From Bradyrhizobium macuxiense (GTDB taxonomy: Bacteria > Pseudomonadota > Alphaproteobacteria > Rhizobiales > Xanthobacteraceae), in contig NZ_VITY01000015.1 of the NCBI RefSeq assembly GCF_007993935.1, forward strand, positions 55,923 through 119,922: a stretch of DNA of 64,000 bases, read 5' to 3'. Below the pieces are notes generated by a model. The model saw only the letters and a list, made by a program, of their open reading frames with translations. It made no database searches and was not told the DNA's origin. Shown here piece after piece: positions 43,988 to 54,896 of the stretch. Numbering within the stretch: position 1 is the first letter of the stretch; every line of letters begins with the position of its first letter. The position numbers and the translations under genes were made by a program.

Positions 43988-45580
43988 ATGTTGCAGACAA
44001 AGCGAAGCTATGGCGGCATGGTGACCGCGCCGCACCACCTGGCAGCGCAGGCAGGCCTTGCCGTGTTGTCGGAAGGTGGCAATGCCATCGAGGCGATGAT
44101 CGCCTCGGCCGCGACGATTGCCGTGGTCTATCCCCACATGAACGGCCTTGGCGGCGACAGCTTCTGGCTCGTCGGCCGCGCCGGCTCGATGCCGGTCGGG
44201 ATTCAGGCGTGCGGCCGCTCTGCGATGGCGGCCGACCGCGACTGGTATCGCGCGCGTGGCTGCAGCAGCATTCCCGGCCGCGGCCCGCTCGCCGTGCTCA
44301 CCGTCGCCGGTACCGTCGACGGCTGGCAGAAGGCCTATGAACTCAGCCGCGATCGTCATGACGGCCGCTTGCCGCTGGCGCGGCTGCTCGAGCCCGCGAT
44401 CCGCCATGCCGAAGACGGCGTCGCCGTCACCAGCACGCTGCATGAAAACATCCGCAAGAAGCGGCATGAGCTCGAAAGCGTGCCCGGCTATGCCGAGGTC
44501 TATCTGCCGCAAGGCAGCCCGCTCGCGGTCGGTTCGCGGCTGCGGCAGCCGCGTGTCGCCGAGACGTTGCGGCGTTTGGCCAAGGCCGGGCTGTCTGATT
44601 TCTATCGCGGCGAGCTGGCGCGTTCGATGGCGGCCGACCTCGAACGGGTCGGCAGCCCGCTGCGACTGGCTGATCTGGAGCGGCATCAGGCATCGCTGGT
44701 GACGCCGCTCTCGGTCGAGGTGTCCGGACACAAGGTCTACAACATGCCGCCGCCGACGCAGGGGCTGGCCTCGCTGTTGATCCTGGCCCTCTACGCCCGG
44801 CGCATGGCTGAGGAGGCCGATGGCGTCGATCATCTGCACCGGCTCGTCGAATGCACCAAGGCTGCGTTCCGGATTCGCAACGGCCATGTCACCGATCCCG
44901 ACTACATGAAGCGCGCGGCCGCTGAATTCCTGTCCGAGCAATCGCTCGCCGCGCTTCACGAAACGGTATCCGACCGCCGCGCCGCGCCGTGGCCCGATCC
45001 GTCCAAGCAGGGCGATACGGTGTGGCTCGCAGCGACTGATCGCAATGGGCTCAGCGTCAGCTTCATTCAAAGCGTCTATTGGGAGTTCGGTTCGGGCGTC
45101 ATCCTCCCCGAGACCGGCGTCACCTGGCAAAACCGCGGGACGAGCTTTGGCCTCGGCGAAACCGATACCAACAGGCTGGATCCGGGACGCTTGCCGTTCC
45201 ACACGATCCAGCCGGCGATGGCCGAGCTCGGCGATGGGCGGCTGATTTCCTATGGCACGATGGGCGGAGAGGGGCAGCCGCAGACCCAGGCTGCGATCTT
45301 CAGCCGTTACGCCATGCACGGCCAGGAGCTGCAGACCGCGATCACGGCGCCGCGCTGGCTGCTCGGTCGCACCTGGGGCGAGGAAAACAACAATTTGAAG
45401 ATCGAATCCCGCTTCGATCCCGCGATTATCGAACGGCTACGCGTGCTCGGCCACGACATTCAGGTGAGCGGCCCGTTCGAGGAGTTCATGGGACATGCCG
45501 GCGCGATCGTCTGGCATCCGGATGGCCTGATGGAAGGGGCCAGCGATCCGCGCAGCGACGGTGTCGTTGCGACCCGCTGA
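43988..45580 (+). CDS. Gamma-glutamyltransferase-family hydrolase, candidate oxamate amidohydrolase (HpxW/YwrD-like)
   Basis: 530 residues, no signal peptide, so cytoplasmic. It has the Ntn-hydrolase fold of GGT: early MVTAPHHLAAQAGLAVLSEGGNAIEAMIA, HMNGLGGDSFWLV, the predicted autocleavage/nucleophile Thr in QGDTVWLAATD (T344), then SFIQSVYWEFGSGVILPETGVTWQNRG. True secreted GGTs carry a TTHxS-type site, whereas this GDTV-W form is that of the YwrD/HpxW group. HpxW converts oxamate to oxalate and ammonia. The neighbouring AllFGH-type genes, which would make oxamate, favour this. It is the only gene after promoter site A. Confidence 0.7.
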   Translation: MLQTKRSYGGMVTAPHHLAAQAGLAVLSEGGNAIEAMIASAATIAVVYPHMNGLGGDSFWLVGRAGSMPVGIQACGRSAMAADRDWYRARGCSSIPGRGPLAVLTVAGTVDGWQKAYELSRDRHDGRLPLARLLEPAIRHAEDGVAVTSTLHENIRKKRHELESVPGYAEVYLPQGSPLAVGSRLRQPRVAETLRRLAKAGLSDFYRGELARSMAADLERVGSPLRLADLERHQASLVTPLSVEVSGHKVYNMPPPTQGLASLLILALYARRMAEEADGVDHLHRLVECTKAAFRIRNGHVTDPDYMKRAAAEFLSEQSLAALHETVSDRRAAPWPDPSKQGDTVWLAATDRNGLSVSFIQSVYWEFGSGVILPETGVTWQNRGTSFGLGETDTNRLDPGRLPFHTIQPAMAELGDGRLISYGTMGGEGQPQTQAAIFSRYAMHGQELQTAITAPRWLLGRTWGEENNNLKIESRFDPAIIERLRVLGHDIQVSGPFEEFMGHAGAIVWHPDGLMEGASDPRSDGVVATR

Positions 45581-45632
45581 CGGGCATTGCCCGCGCATGA
45601 TCCGCACGATGCTGCTTCGTGCGGATCGCTCG

Positions 45633-46370
45633 TTAGCGGGATGGTTTGCCGGCCCGAGCGGTCGTCTTCGATCCGGCGGACTTGGACTTGCGTTCCCCGA
45701 TGGGAGCCGTCAGCCAGGTCAGGATCATGTCCTGCGCATGCTCGCGGCGCAGCGCAAGCCAGTCCGAATCGCCGAGGTCCTTGTCGAACATCGCCGACAG
45801 CGTGTAGCGGTTGGACACGTGGAAATAGCTCATCGCCGTGATTGAGACGTAGAGCTGGATCGGATCGACGTCACCGCGAAACAGGCCGGCTGCCACGCCG
45901 CGCCGCAGGATGCTTTCGATGCTGGCAACCAGGGGCAATGTGAGGTCGGCAATCTTGCGCGACTTGCGCATGTTGCGGCCGCGCTGAAGGTTCTCGGTGT
46001 TGATCAGGGCGATGTAGTTCTGGTGCTGACCGAAGAACGTGAAGGTGAAATCGATCAGCTCGCTCATCGCGGCGATCGGCTCGAGATCATCCAGCTTGAG
46101 CTGCTGTTCGGCCGCGCGGATCTCGGTGTAGACGTCCTCGAGGACCGCGATGTAGAGCCCGTTCTTGTCGCCGAAATAGGCGTACAGCAGGCGCATGTTG
46201 GCCTTGGCGCGCTGCGCAATGGCTTCGACGCGTGCGCCGCCGAGGCCATTGTGGCAGAACTCGAAGGTCGCCGCGCGCAGGATCGCCTCCTTGGTAAGCG
46301 CGGAGTCGCGCGGGCGTTTTCCGCGGGTGGTACTGCGGGTGGGGCTGGTCTGTGCTGTCGTCTCTGTCAC
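45633..46370 (-). CDS. TetR-family transcriptional regulator (RutR-like)
   Basis: 245 residues from GTG 46370 (AAGG ribosome site); a GTG 12 codons upstream is also in frame. An N-terminal basic tail precedes the HTH KEAILRAATFEFCHNGLGGARVEAIAQRAKANMRLLYAYFGDKNGLYIAVLEDVY. The C-terminal domain resembles the RutR type. It is last in an operon with the deacetylase (47751) and amidohydrolase (46513). A repeated AAGTAA-type element at three promoters in this region is proposed as its target. The inducer may be a ureide or pyrimidine derivative. Confidence 0.82.
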   Translation of the reverse strand: MTETTAQTSPTRSTTRGKRPRDSALTKEAILRAATFEFCHNGLGGARVEAIAQRAKANMRLLYAYFGDKNGLYIAVLEDVYTEIRAAEQQLKLDDLEPIAAMSELIDFTFTFFGQHQNYIALINTENLQRGRNMRKSRKIADLTLPLVASIESILRRGVAAGLFRGDVDPIQLYVSITAMSYFHVSNRYTLSAMFDKDLGDSDWLALRREHAQDMILTWLTAPIGERKSKSAGSKTTARAGKPSR

Positions 46371-46512
46371 GGCGTCAACCTTGCCTGGGCTCGGGTAGTC
46401 ACGCAAGGCAGGTCCGCATCAGGCCACATCAGGCAGCGGTCCGGTTCCCGGCGCAAGCAGCTGGGATTGAGATCGGCATTACGGCTGTTCGTCAAGGGCG
46501 ATTCCTCCCTGT

Positions 46513-47733
46513 TCACTGCTTCCGGGCGCCTTCGGTCACCATCACGCCGCCACGCGCGACGAGTCGGCCGGCCTTGTAGACATCGCGCGGCTTGGGACGA
46601 GCCACCACGGCTTCCTGGACATGCCGTGCGTCCAGCACGACGAAATCCGCCACCCCGCCGACGGTGAGGCCGTAATCCCCGAGGCCGAGCGCGCGCGCTG
46701 CGTTGGCCGTCACCATGTCGAAGGCCGCGGCCAATTGATCGTCGGTGTTGAACCCGGAGCGATAGCCGACCATCATTGCGCGTTCGAGCAGGTCGCCGTC
46801 GCCGTAAGGCCACCAGGAATCGCGGATGTTGTCGTTGCCGGAGAACACGGTGACGCCGGCATCGCGCAGCAGCAACACAGGCGGAAACGGACGCGCGCCT
46901 GGGGCATTGGTGAGAATGGCGACACCGGCCTCGGCGAGCTGCTGCGTGGTCCGTTGCACCACGTCAACAGCCACTTCGCCGAGCGCATAGGCATGACTGA
47001 TCGTGACCTTGCCGCCAAGGCCCGACGCCTTGGTCCGCCGCGCGATCTCCTCGATCTCCGAGATGCCCTGCAGACCGCCGTCATGCAGGTGAATGTCGAT
47101 GCCGACGCCATGCCGCCCGGCAATGCCGAAGATGACGTCAAGATGCCCGGCGACGTCACCATCATGGCTTGCGGGATCAAGTCCGCCGACCAGGTCGGCG
47201 CCGGCGCGAACGGCTTCCTCGAGCAATTCGGCCGTACCGGGCGATGTCAGGATGCCGCTCTGGGGAAACGCGACGATCTGGATCGAAACCTTCTCGCGAT
47301 GCGCCTCACGCGCTGCCGTGATCGCCTCGAAGTGCCGCAGGCCGACCTCGGCATCGACATCAACATGGCTTCGCATGTGGGTCGTGCCTTGCGAGACGCA
47401 GAGGTCGATCAGGGCTGCTGCCCGAACGGCGATCGGCCTGGCGCCGGCGAGCGCTTCCTTCTCGAATTTGACGCGCTCGCGCACGCTGAAGCCCGCGGTG
47501 CAGGGCCGATGCGGCTTCCAGTCGTCGCCGATGAAGCATTTGTCGAGGTGGATATGACCTTCCACCATGCCGGGGAGCACCAGGCGCCGGCCAAGATCAT
47601 GGGTGACGCCGACTGCGCCGTGATCTTGCCGGGATGACGTGATGGCGACGATCTTGCCGCCGCTGACGGCGATGTCGACAAGCTGACCATCGGTCAGCCG
47701 CGCGTTTCGGAATAGTGTGTCGATGGCGGTCAA
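46513..47733 (-). CDS. Amidohydrolase, cytosine deaminase-like
   Basis: 406 residues. I place the start at TTG 47733 (product TAIDTLFRNARLTDGQLVDIAV) because GGAG precedes it at the right distance and the N-terminal strand fits the family; no ATG is available there. Superfamily motifs: EGHIHLDKCF (HxH type), MRSHVDVDAEVG, the metal segment DIHLHDGGL, ISHAYALGE and FSGNDNIRDSWWPYGDGD with the catalytic Asp. CodA-like members deaminate cytosine or hydrolyse cyclic amides such as isoguanine, creatinine or hydantoins. It is in an operon between the deacetylase and the TetR gene. Confidence 0.78.
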   Translation of the reverse strand: MTAIDTLFRNARLTDGQLVDIAVSGGKIVAITSSRQDHGAVGVTHDLGRRLVLPGMVEGHIHLDKCFIGDDWKPHRPCTAGFSVRERVKFEKEALAGARPIAVRAAALIDLCVSQGTTHMRSHVDVDAEVGLRHFEAITAAREAHREKVSIQIVAFPQSGILTSPGTAELLEEAVRAGADLVGGLDPASHDGDVAGHLDVIFGIAGRHGVGIDIHLHDGGLQGISEIEEIARRTKASGLGGKVTISHAYALGEVAVDVVQRTTQQLAEAGVAILTNAPGARPFPPVLLLRDAGVTVFSGNDNIRDSWWPYGDGDLLERAMMVGYRSGFNTDDQLAAAFDMVTANAARALGLGDYGLTVGGVADFVVLDARHVQEAVVARPKPRDVYKAGRLVARGGVMVTEGARKQ

Positions 47734-47750
47734 TTGAAGTCTCCGGCTTC

Positions 47751-48734
47751 TTATGTCGGCACGATGCCGTCGGGCAGGGCGCGGGAAAATGCCGCGATCT
47801 CGCCGGCGGTGGTGATCCAGATGTCGTCGCGCTGTGCGACGATCGCCTGCAGCGCGCGCCGCAGCGGCCGCAGCCGATGCGGCTGGCCGACCAGGTACGG
47901 ATGCAGCGCGATGCCCATGACCAGCGACTGCCTGGCGGATTGCGCCAGCATTTCCTCGAACGTGTCCGTGATCATGGTCGCGAACTGCTCGCCGCTGTCC
48001 TTGCGTCCGACAATCGCGGGGATGTCGTTGAGTTCCTGTGGATAGGGGACGGACAGGATGCGCCCGCCACCCCGTGTCGAGAACCACACCGGCTGATCGT
48101 CCATGCACCAGTCGAGCAGGTAGTGGTAGCCCGCCTCGGCGAGCAGGTCCGGCGTGACAGCGGATTGCGAGATCCACGGACCGAGCCAGCCGAGCGGCCG
48201 TCGTCCCTCGGCGCGCGCGATGATATCGGTCGCCTCCTCGATCAATCGCTGCTCATCGGCAGGGGAGAGCACGCCCTGGCGTTCGGAATTGGTCCGGCCA
48301 TGGCCGACCACCTCGTCGCCGCGCGCGCGAAAGGCGTCCATGACTTCCGGGCAGTAGTGATAGATGCTGCTGTTCGCGAGCACCGAGAGCGGCAGCTTCA
48401 GTTCGTCGAACAGATCGATCAGCCGCCATACGCCGACCCGGTTGCCGTAGTCGCGCCAGGCGTAATTGAGGACGTCCGGATGCGGACCGCCCGCGCAGAG
48501 CTCGGCGCCAAGCCCGTCGCCGAACGCGAAATGCTCGAGGTTGAGCGCGATGTAGACTGCCAGCCGCTTGCCGTTCGGCCACACGAAATCGGGGCGGCGC
48601 GTGATCGCACTGTAGCGGTAGCGGTCATGAGCGACGAGACCGCGTGCTGGATCAGGTGTTTGCGCAGATGTTGCATCGCCGGGAACGCCACGCGAAGCGG
48701 CTCGCTCCGGTTCCTTTCCAATCTCCCGCTGCAT
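47751..48734 (-). CDS. Polysaccharide deacetylase-family protein (PuuE-type, amidase-like)
   Basis: 327 residues from ATG 48734, with GGAG six bases upstream; an earlier ATG exists at 48746. NodB-type fold: WPNGKRLAVYIALNLEHF, then VVGHGRTNSERQG near residue 135 as the metal/His region, and MGIALHPYLVGQPHR near the end. The first catalytic motif lacks the usual DD pair (it reads NLEHF), like PuuE relatives with cyclic amide substrates. It heads the operon with the CodA-like enzyme and TetR gene and is divergent from the Liv-type transporter. Confidence 0.72.
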   Translation of the reverse strand: MQREIGKEPERAASRGVPGDATSAQTPDPARGLVAHDRYRYSAITRRPDFVWPNGKRLAVYIALNLEHFAFGDGLGAELCAGGPHPDVLNYAWRDYGNRVGVWRLIDLFDELKLPLSVLANSSIYHYCPEVMDAFRARGDEVVGHGRTNSERQGVLSPADEQRLIEEATDIIARAEGRRPLGWLGPWISQSAVTPDLLAEAGYHYLLDWCMDDQPVWFSTRGGGRILSVPYPQELNDIPAIVGRKDSGEQFATMITDTFEEMLAQSARQSLVMGIALHPYLVGQPHRLRPLRRALQAIVAQRDDIWITTAGEIAAFSRALPDGIVPT

Positions 48735-48785
48735 CGCAATCTCCATTCGGCCCGCGATCGGCCGCTTGACATTCGCCAATTTGTG

Positions 48786-48808
48786 AAGAAAGTTTTTACT
48801 TCCGTCAA
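48786..48808 (-). promoter_or_regulatory. Divergent promoter with putative TetR operator (site B)
   Basis: On the minus strand TTGACG (48808-48803), then GG-free spacing, is followed by AAGTAAAAACTTTCTT (48801-48786). A plus-strand TTGACA lies at 48766-48771. The element sits between the divergent deacetylase operon and the transporter operon, so one repressor could control both, including its own gene. Confidence 0.5.
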
Positions 48809-48876
48809 GGCCGCGGAAACGGCGGCAGCGGACCAGAGGCGGCTCGGGAGCCGTCGGATCGGGAGGAATTGCAGAA

Positions 48877-50079
48877 ATGAGCTACGCTTGTACCCCCATT
48901 ACCGGGCTGTGCCGCCGCGTTGTCTTGCAGGGCGCGCTCGCCATTCTCATCGGCTCGCTGCCGCTTGCGGAGCGGGCGCGGGCTGCCGACCCGATCAAGA
49001 TCGGCCTGGTCACGGCGCTGTCGGGGCAGTCGGCGCGCGCCGGCGAAGCGTTGACCCGCGGCGCCACGATCGCGATCGAGGAGATCAATGCGAAGGGCGG
49101 CGTGCTCGGCCGTCCGCTGGAGCTGGTGCGCCGTGACGATGAGAGCAATCCGGCGAAGGGGCTGACCGCCGCGCGCGAACTGATCCAGCGCGAGAAGGTC
49201 GCGGTGCTGCTCGGCGGTCTCGACACGCCGGTCCAGCTTGCGATCGTGCCGTTCGTCAACAACGTCAAGATGCCGTTCGTGGTGCCATGGGCCGCCGGAA
49301 CCAACATCACGCAGAACGGAGCTGCGTCCAACTATGTGTTCCGCGTCTCGGCGATGGACGACGAGGTCGACAAGGCGATCGTTGCGTTCGCCGGCAAGAC
49401 CTTCGCCGCCAAGAAGCCGGGCCTCATCCTCGTCAACAATCCCTGGGGCGAATCGAACGAGCATGGCCTGCGCGCCGCGCTGAAGGCGGCGGGGATCGAA
49501 CCGGCCGGTGTCGAGAAGTTCGAGGCGAACGACGTTGACGTCGTCGCGCAATTGTCCCGGCTCAAGCAGGCCGGCGCCGACTCGCTGTTCCTGGTCGGCA
49601 ATGTCGGTCCGTCCTCGCAGGTGGTGAAATCGCTCGACCGGATGAGCTGGGCGCCGCCGATCGTGTCGCATTGGGGACCGGCCGGCGGCCGCTTCACCGA
49701 GCTCGCCGGGCCGAGCGCCGAGAGCGTCGTGTTCGTCCAGACCTACAGCTTCTTCGGCAACCTCTCGCCGGTCGGCAAGCGCGTGCTCGCCGAGTTGCAG
49801 GCGAAGTATCCGGATATCAAGGGGCCCGCGGACGTGACGCCTGCGGTCGGCTTCGCCAATGCCTATGACAGCGTGCAGGTGATCGCCGGCGCGATCCAGA
49901 AGGCCGGCAGCACGGATCCGACCGCCATTCGTGACGGCTTCTACGGGATCGACAGGCTGGAAGGCCTGATCAAGACCTATGAGAAGCCGTTCGCCCAGAA
50001 CAAGCACGATGCGCTGACGGCGCAGGACTACATCTGGGCCCACTTCGAAGACAACCACATCCTGCCGTTCAAGAACTGA
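48877..50079 (+). CDS. Liv-type ABC transporter substrate-binding protein
   Basis: 400 residues with a signal peptide (GALAILIGSLPLAERARAA, cut about residue 37). The type 1 periplasmic binding fold has IKIGLVTALSGQSARAGEALTRGATIAIEEINAKGGVLGRPLELVRRDDE and PWAAGTNITQNG. Homologues bind branched-chain amino acids, amides, urea or aromatic acids. It leads an operon with permease LivH-type, the fused permease-ATPases and DUF2877. The ligand is likely a ureide/amide because of the neighbours. Confidence 0.88.
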   Translation: MSYACTPITGLCRRVVLQGALAILIGSLPLAERARAADPIKIGLVTALSGQSARAGEALTRGATIAIEEINAKGGVLGRPLELVRRDDESNPAKGLTAARELIQREKVAVLLGGLDTPVQLAIVPFVNNVKMPFVVPWAAGTNITQNGAASNYVFRVSAMDDEVDKAIVAFAGKTFAAKKPGLILVNNPWGESNEHGLRAALKAAGIEPAGVEKFEANDVDVVAQLSRLKQAGADSLFLVGNVGPSSQVVKSLDRMSWAPPIVSHWGPAGGRFTELAGPSAESVVFVQTYSFFGNLSPVGKRVLAELQAKYPDIKGPADVTPAVGFANAYDSVQVIAGAIQKAGSTDPTAIRDGFYGIDRLEGLIKTYEKPFAQNKHDALTAQDYIWAHFEDNHILPFKN

Positions 50080-50119
50080 CGGCAGCGGTCGTCCAGCAAG
50101 TAGATCGGGGTGATCATCG

Positions 50120-50991
50120 ATGTCGTTTCTTTCGGCGGTAATAACCGGAATGGCGCTGGGGAGCATGTACGGTCTGCTCGCGCTGGGCTTTCACGTCACT
50201 TACGCCGTGTCCGGCACGGTCAATTTCTCGCAGGGCAGCTCGATGACCCTGGGGGCCGTTGCCGGATACTTCTTCCTCGTCGTGTGGGGCTGGCCGGTCG
50301 CGATCGGTATCCCCGCGGTGCTATTGGTCTGCGCGGTTTACGGCGTTCTGATCGAACGCTTCGCGGTTCGTCCGTTCGTGCAGCGCGGGTCGGACAACTG
50401 GCTGATGGCGACGGTTGCGGTCGGCATCATCGTCGACAATGTGATGCTGTTCGTGTTCGGCAAGGAGCCGCGCAGCTTCCCGTCGGTGCTCGCGGCCAAG
50501 CCGATCCAGATCGTGGAGGGGGCAGGGGTCTACCCGCTGCAGCTCCTGATTCCCGTGGTCGGCCTGCTGCTTGCCCTGGCGCTGCATCTGATCAGCCGCC
50601 GCACGCGGCATGGCGTCGCGATGCTTGCGGTGGTGCAAAATCCCAATGCCGCACGGCTGATGGGCATCAATGTCAGCGGCGCCATCGCCGCGAGCTACGC
50701 GGTGTCGGCGATGCTGGCGGGCGTCGCCGCGCTGCTGATCGCGCCGCTGCTCAATGTCTCCTCGGAGATGGGCACGCTGTTCGGCATCAAGGCGTTCGCC
50801 GCCGCGATCATCGGTGGTCTCGCCAGCGCCTGGGGCGTCATGCTGGCCGGACTGTGCCTTGGCCTGATCGAGGTGTTCGCGACCAACTATCTCGGGTCGG
50901 TCTACACCCAGATCATCACGTTCGCTTCCGTCATCGTCATCCTCGTCATCATGCCGCACGGGCTGCTCGGCCGAGCTGGAGTTAAGAAGGT

Positions 50992-50995
<4 letters not shown>
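50120..50995 (+). CDS. ABC transporter permease, LivH type
   Basis: 291 residues, about eight transmembrane segments. Features include SAVITGMALGSMYGLLALGFHVTYAVSGTVNFSQG and the EAA-like cytoplasmic loop VVQNPNAARLMGINVSGAIAASYAVSAMLAGVAALLIAP. It pairs with the next gene's permease half to form the channel. Its TGA overlaps the next ATG (ATGA), so the two are translationally coupled. Confidence 0.9.
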
Positions 50996-53526
<2,531 letters not shown>

Positions 53527-53541
53527 GGGAGGCGAGGGCGG

Positions 53542-54480
53542 ATGTTGGTCGGAGGCCGCGAAGCTGAAGGAAGGCAGGCCGGTCGCATGGGCGCACCGGA
53601 CGAGCGGCGTCCCGGGTCCGCACCGACCGTCTGTGATCGTGTCGAAGTGGGGCTGCTTGCCGACCGGGCGCTTCGCGATCGCGCCGCGGGGCAGGTCGTC
53701 GCCGTGTTCGAACGTTCGTTCTACGCCGTCATCGACGGGATCTGGATTTGCGTCGGACAGGCCGGCATCGGATCGGGTCCATTGCACGTGCTCGGCGATT
53801 TCCGATGGCCGCGACTTGTGGTCGGCGATCCCGTGCGGGTCGCCGACTCCATGCTGTGGATCGCAGGCGTGCCGCTGGCAAATCTCGCCTCGCGGACGAT
53901 CTGGGCGCCGCGCGCCGCACCACATTGGTCGGTCGGCAGCTTGCAACGCGGGCTTGATGCGGTCGATACGGTGTGGGTCGATAAGCTAACGTCGGAAGGC
54001 CTCGCCGTGCTCGGCTCCGGACGTGTTCCGGGCGATGCGTCTCTGCTCGTTCGCGCTGCCATGCCCGGTCTCGCCGCGCTGGAGCGAATCCTGTCGGGCT
54101 CGGATCCCGATGCGGATCGGGACGCAGGACTTGGCAGCTTGATCGGTCTCGGGCCGGGGCTGACGCCGTCCGGTGACGATTTGATCGGCGGCGCGCTGAT
54201 CGCGCTGGCTGCGCTGGGGCGCACCGAATGCCGCGATGCATTGTGGGAACAATGCCGTGCGCTGCTCGACGGCACCAATGACATCAGCCGAATCCATTTG
54301 CGGGCGGCCGCGCTGGGTTACGGCGCGGCAGCGCTGCACGCCGCCATTCATGCAACGATGAGCGGCGAGGGCGCCGGATTTCGTCGCGCGCTCACGGCCC
54401 TCACGGCGATCGGGCATACATCCGGACTGGATGCATTCGCGGGCAGTTTGATCGTCCTGCGCCATGAACTTGCGGCATGA
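53542..54480 (+). CDS. allH: DUF2877 protein, AllH (YlbF)-like subunit
   Basis: 312 residues from ATG 53542 (ribosome site GAGGGAGGCGAGG); a second in-frame ATG at 53587 is possible. The DUF2877 signature GLGPGLTPSGDDLIGGALIAL is at about 195-215, followed by ISRIHLRAAALGYGA and IGHTSGLDAFAGSLIVL. In E. coli the DUF2877 protein YlbF (AllH) acts with FdrA (AllF) and YlbE (AllG) as oxamic transcarbamylase, according to recent work as I recall it. Here it is the last gene of the transporter operon and is followed by a strong terminator, so it is not in the AllFG operon. Confidence 0.8.
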   Translation: MLVGGREAEGRQAGRMGAPDERRPGSAPTVCDRVEVGLLADRALRDRAAGQVVAVFERSFYAVIDGIWICVGQAGIGSGPLHVLGDFRWPRLVVGDPVRVADSMLWIAGVPLANLASRTIWAPRAAPHWSVGSLQRGLDAVDTVWVDKLTSEGLAVLGSGRVPGDASLLVRAAMPGLAALERILSGSDPDADRDAGLGSLIGLGPGLTPSGDDLIGGALIALAALGRTECRDALWEQCRALLDGTNDISRIHLRAAALGYGAAALHAAIHATMSGEGAGFRRALTALTAIGHTSGLDAFAGSLIVLRHELAA

Positions 54481-54532
54481 ACTTCGCGGACGATGATGCC
54501 GCTATCGATCAAGTTTTGAGTTCTCCCAAACT

Positions 54533-54561
54533 GCTCCGAACGAAGTTCGGAGCATTTTTTT
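54533..54561 (+). terminator. Rho-independent terminator after allH
   Basis: GCTCCGAAC-GAA-GTTCGGAGC (54533-54553), a perfect 9-base-pair stem, is followed by A and seven T. It closes the transporter-allH operon 53 bases after the stop codon. Confidence 0.9.
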
Positions 54562-54634
54562 AGCGGGATTCCGTCCGGGCCAAATCGACGAAGGGACAGC
54601 GAAGAGAGATTTCGCATTTCCCGAGAAATCGGTC

Positions 54635-54656
54635 TTGACTAAGTAAGTGTTTTCTT
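54635..54656 (+). promoter_or_regulatory. Promoter with putative TetR operator (site C)
   Basis: TTGACT (54635-54640) is directly followed by AAGTAAGTGTTTTCTT (54641-54656), 42 bases upstream of the small-domain gene at 54698. The element matches site B (minus reading) at 12 of 16 positions and site A at 11. It drives the second operon (AllG-AllF-carbamate kinase). Confidence 0.5.
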
Positions 54657-54697
54657 ATTAGCTCGACAAAACGAAAACGAACTTTAGGGCGGAGACG

Positions 54698-54886
54698 ATG
54701 ACGGATCAGGATAGGCCGCAGTATCAGCAGTTGCTGGCGCGCAAGGTCGAGGTCGTGAATGTCGGGCTTGAGGGGTTCGTGAAGGACCTCCGCGACTGCG
54801 ACATCGGCGTCGTTCACGTCGACTGGAAGCCGTCGGCGGGCGGCGATCCGCAGATGGCGGCCCTGCTCGCGAAGCTCGGTGTGTGA
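54698..54886 (+). CDS. Stand-alone 62-aa domain related to the N-terminus of the second DUF1116 protein
   Basis: ATG 54698 with GGGCGGAGACG as ribosome site. KVEVVNVGLEGFVKDLRDCDIGVVHVDWKPSAGGDPQMAALLAKLG aligns with residues about 12-57 of the DUF1116 protein at 60435 (K..V...G....V..W.P...G.P..A..LA.L; 12 identities in 46 by eye). I recall the same domain fused to the C-terminus of FdrA in other bacteria. Here it is a separate subunit whose stop is 10 bases before the AllG start. It presumably joins the FdrA/DUF1116 complex. Confidence 0.65.
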   Translation: MTDQDRPQYQQLLARKVEVVNVGLEGFVKDLRDCDIGVVHVDWKPSAGGDPQMAALLAKLGV

Positions 54887-54896
54887 GGGCGCACCG

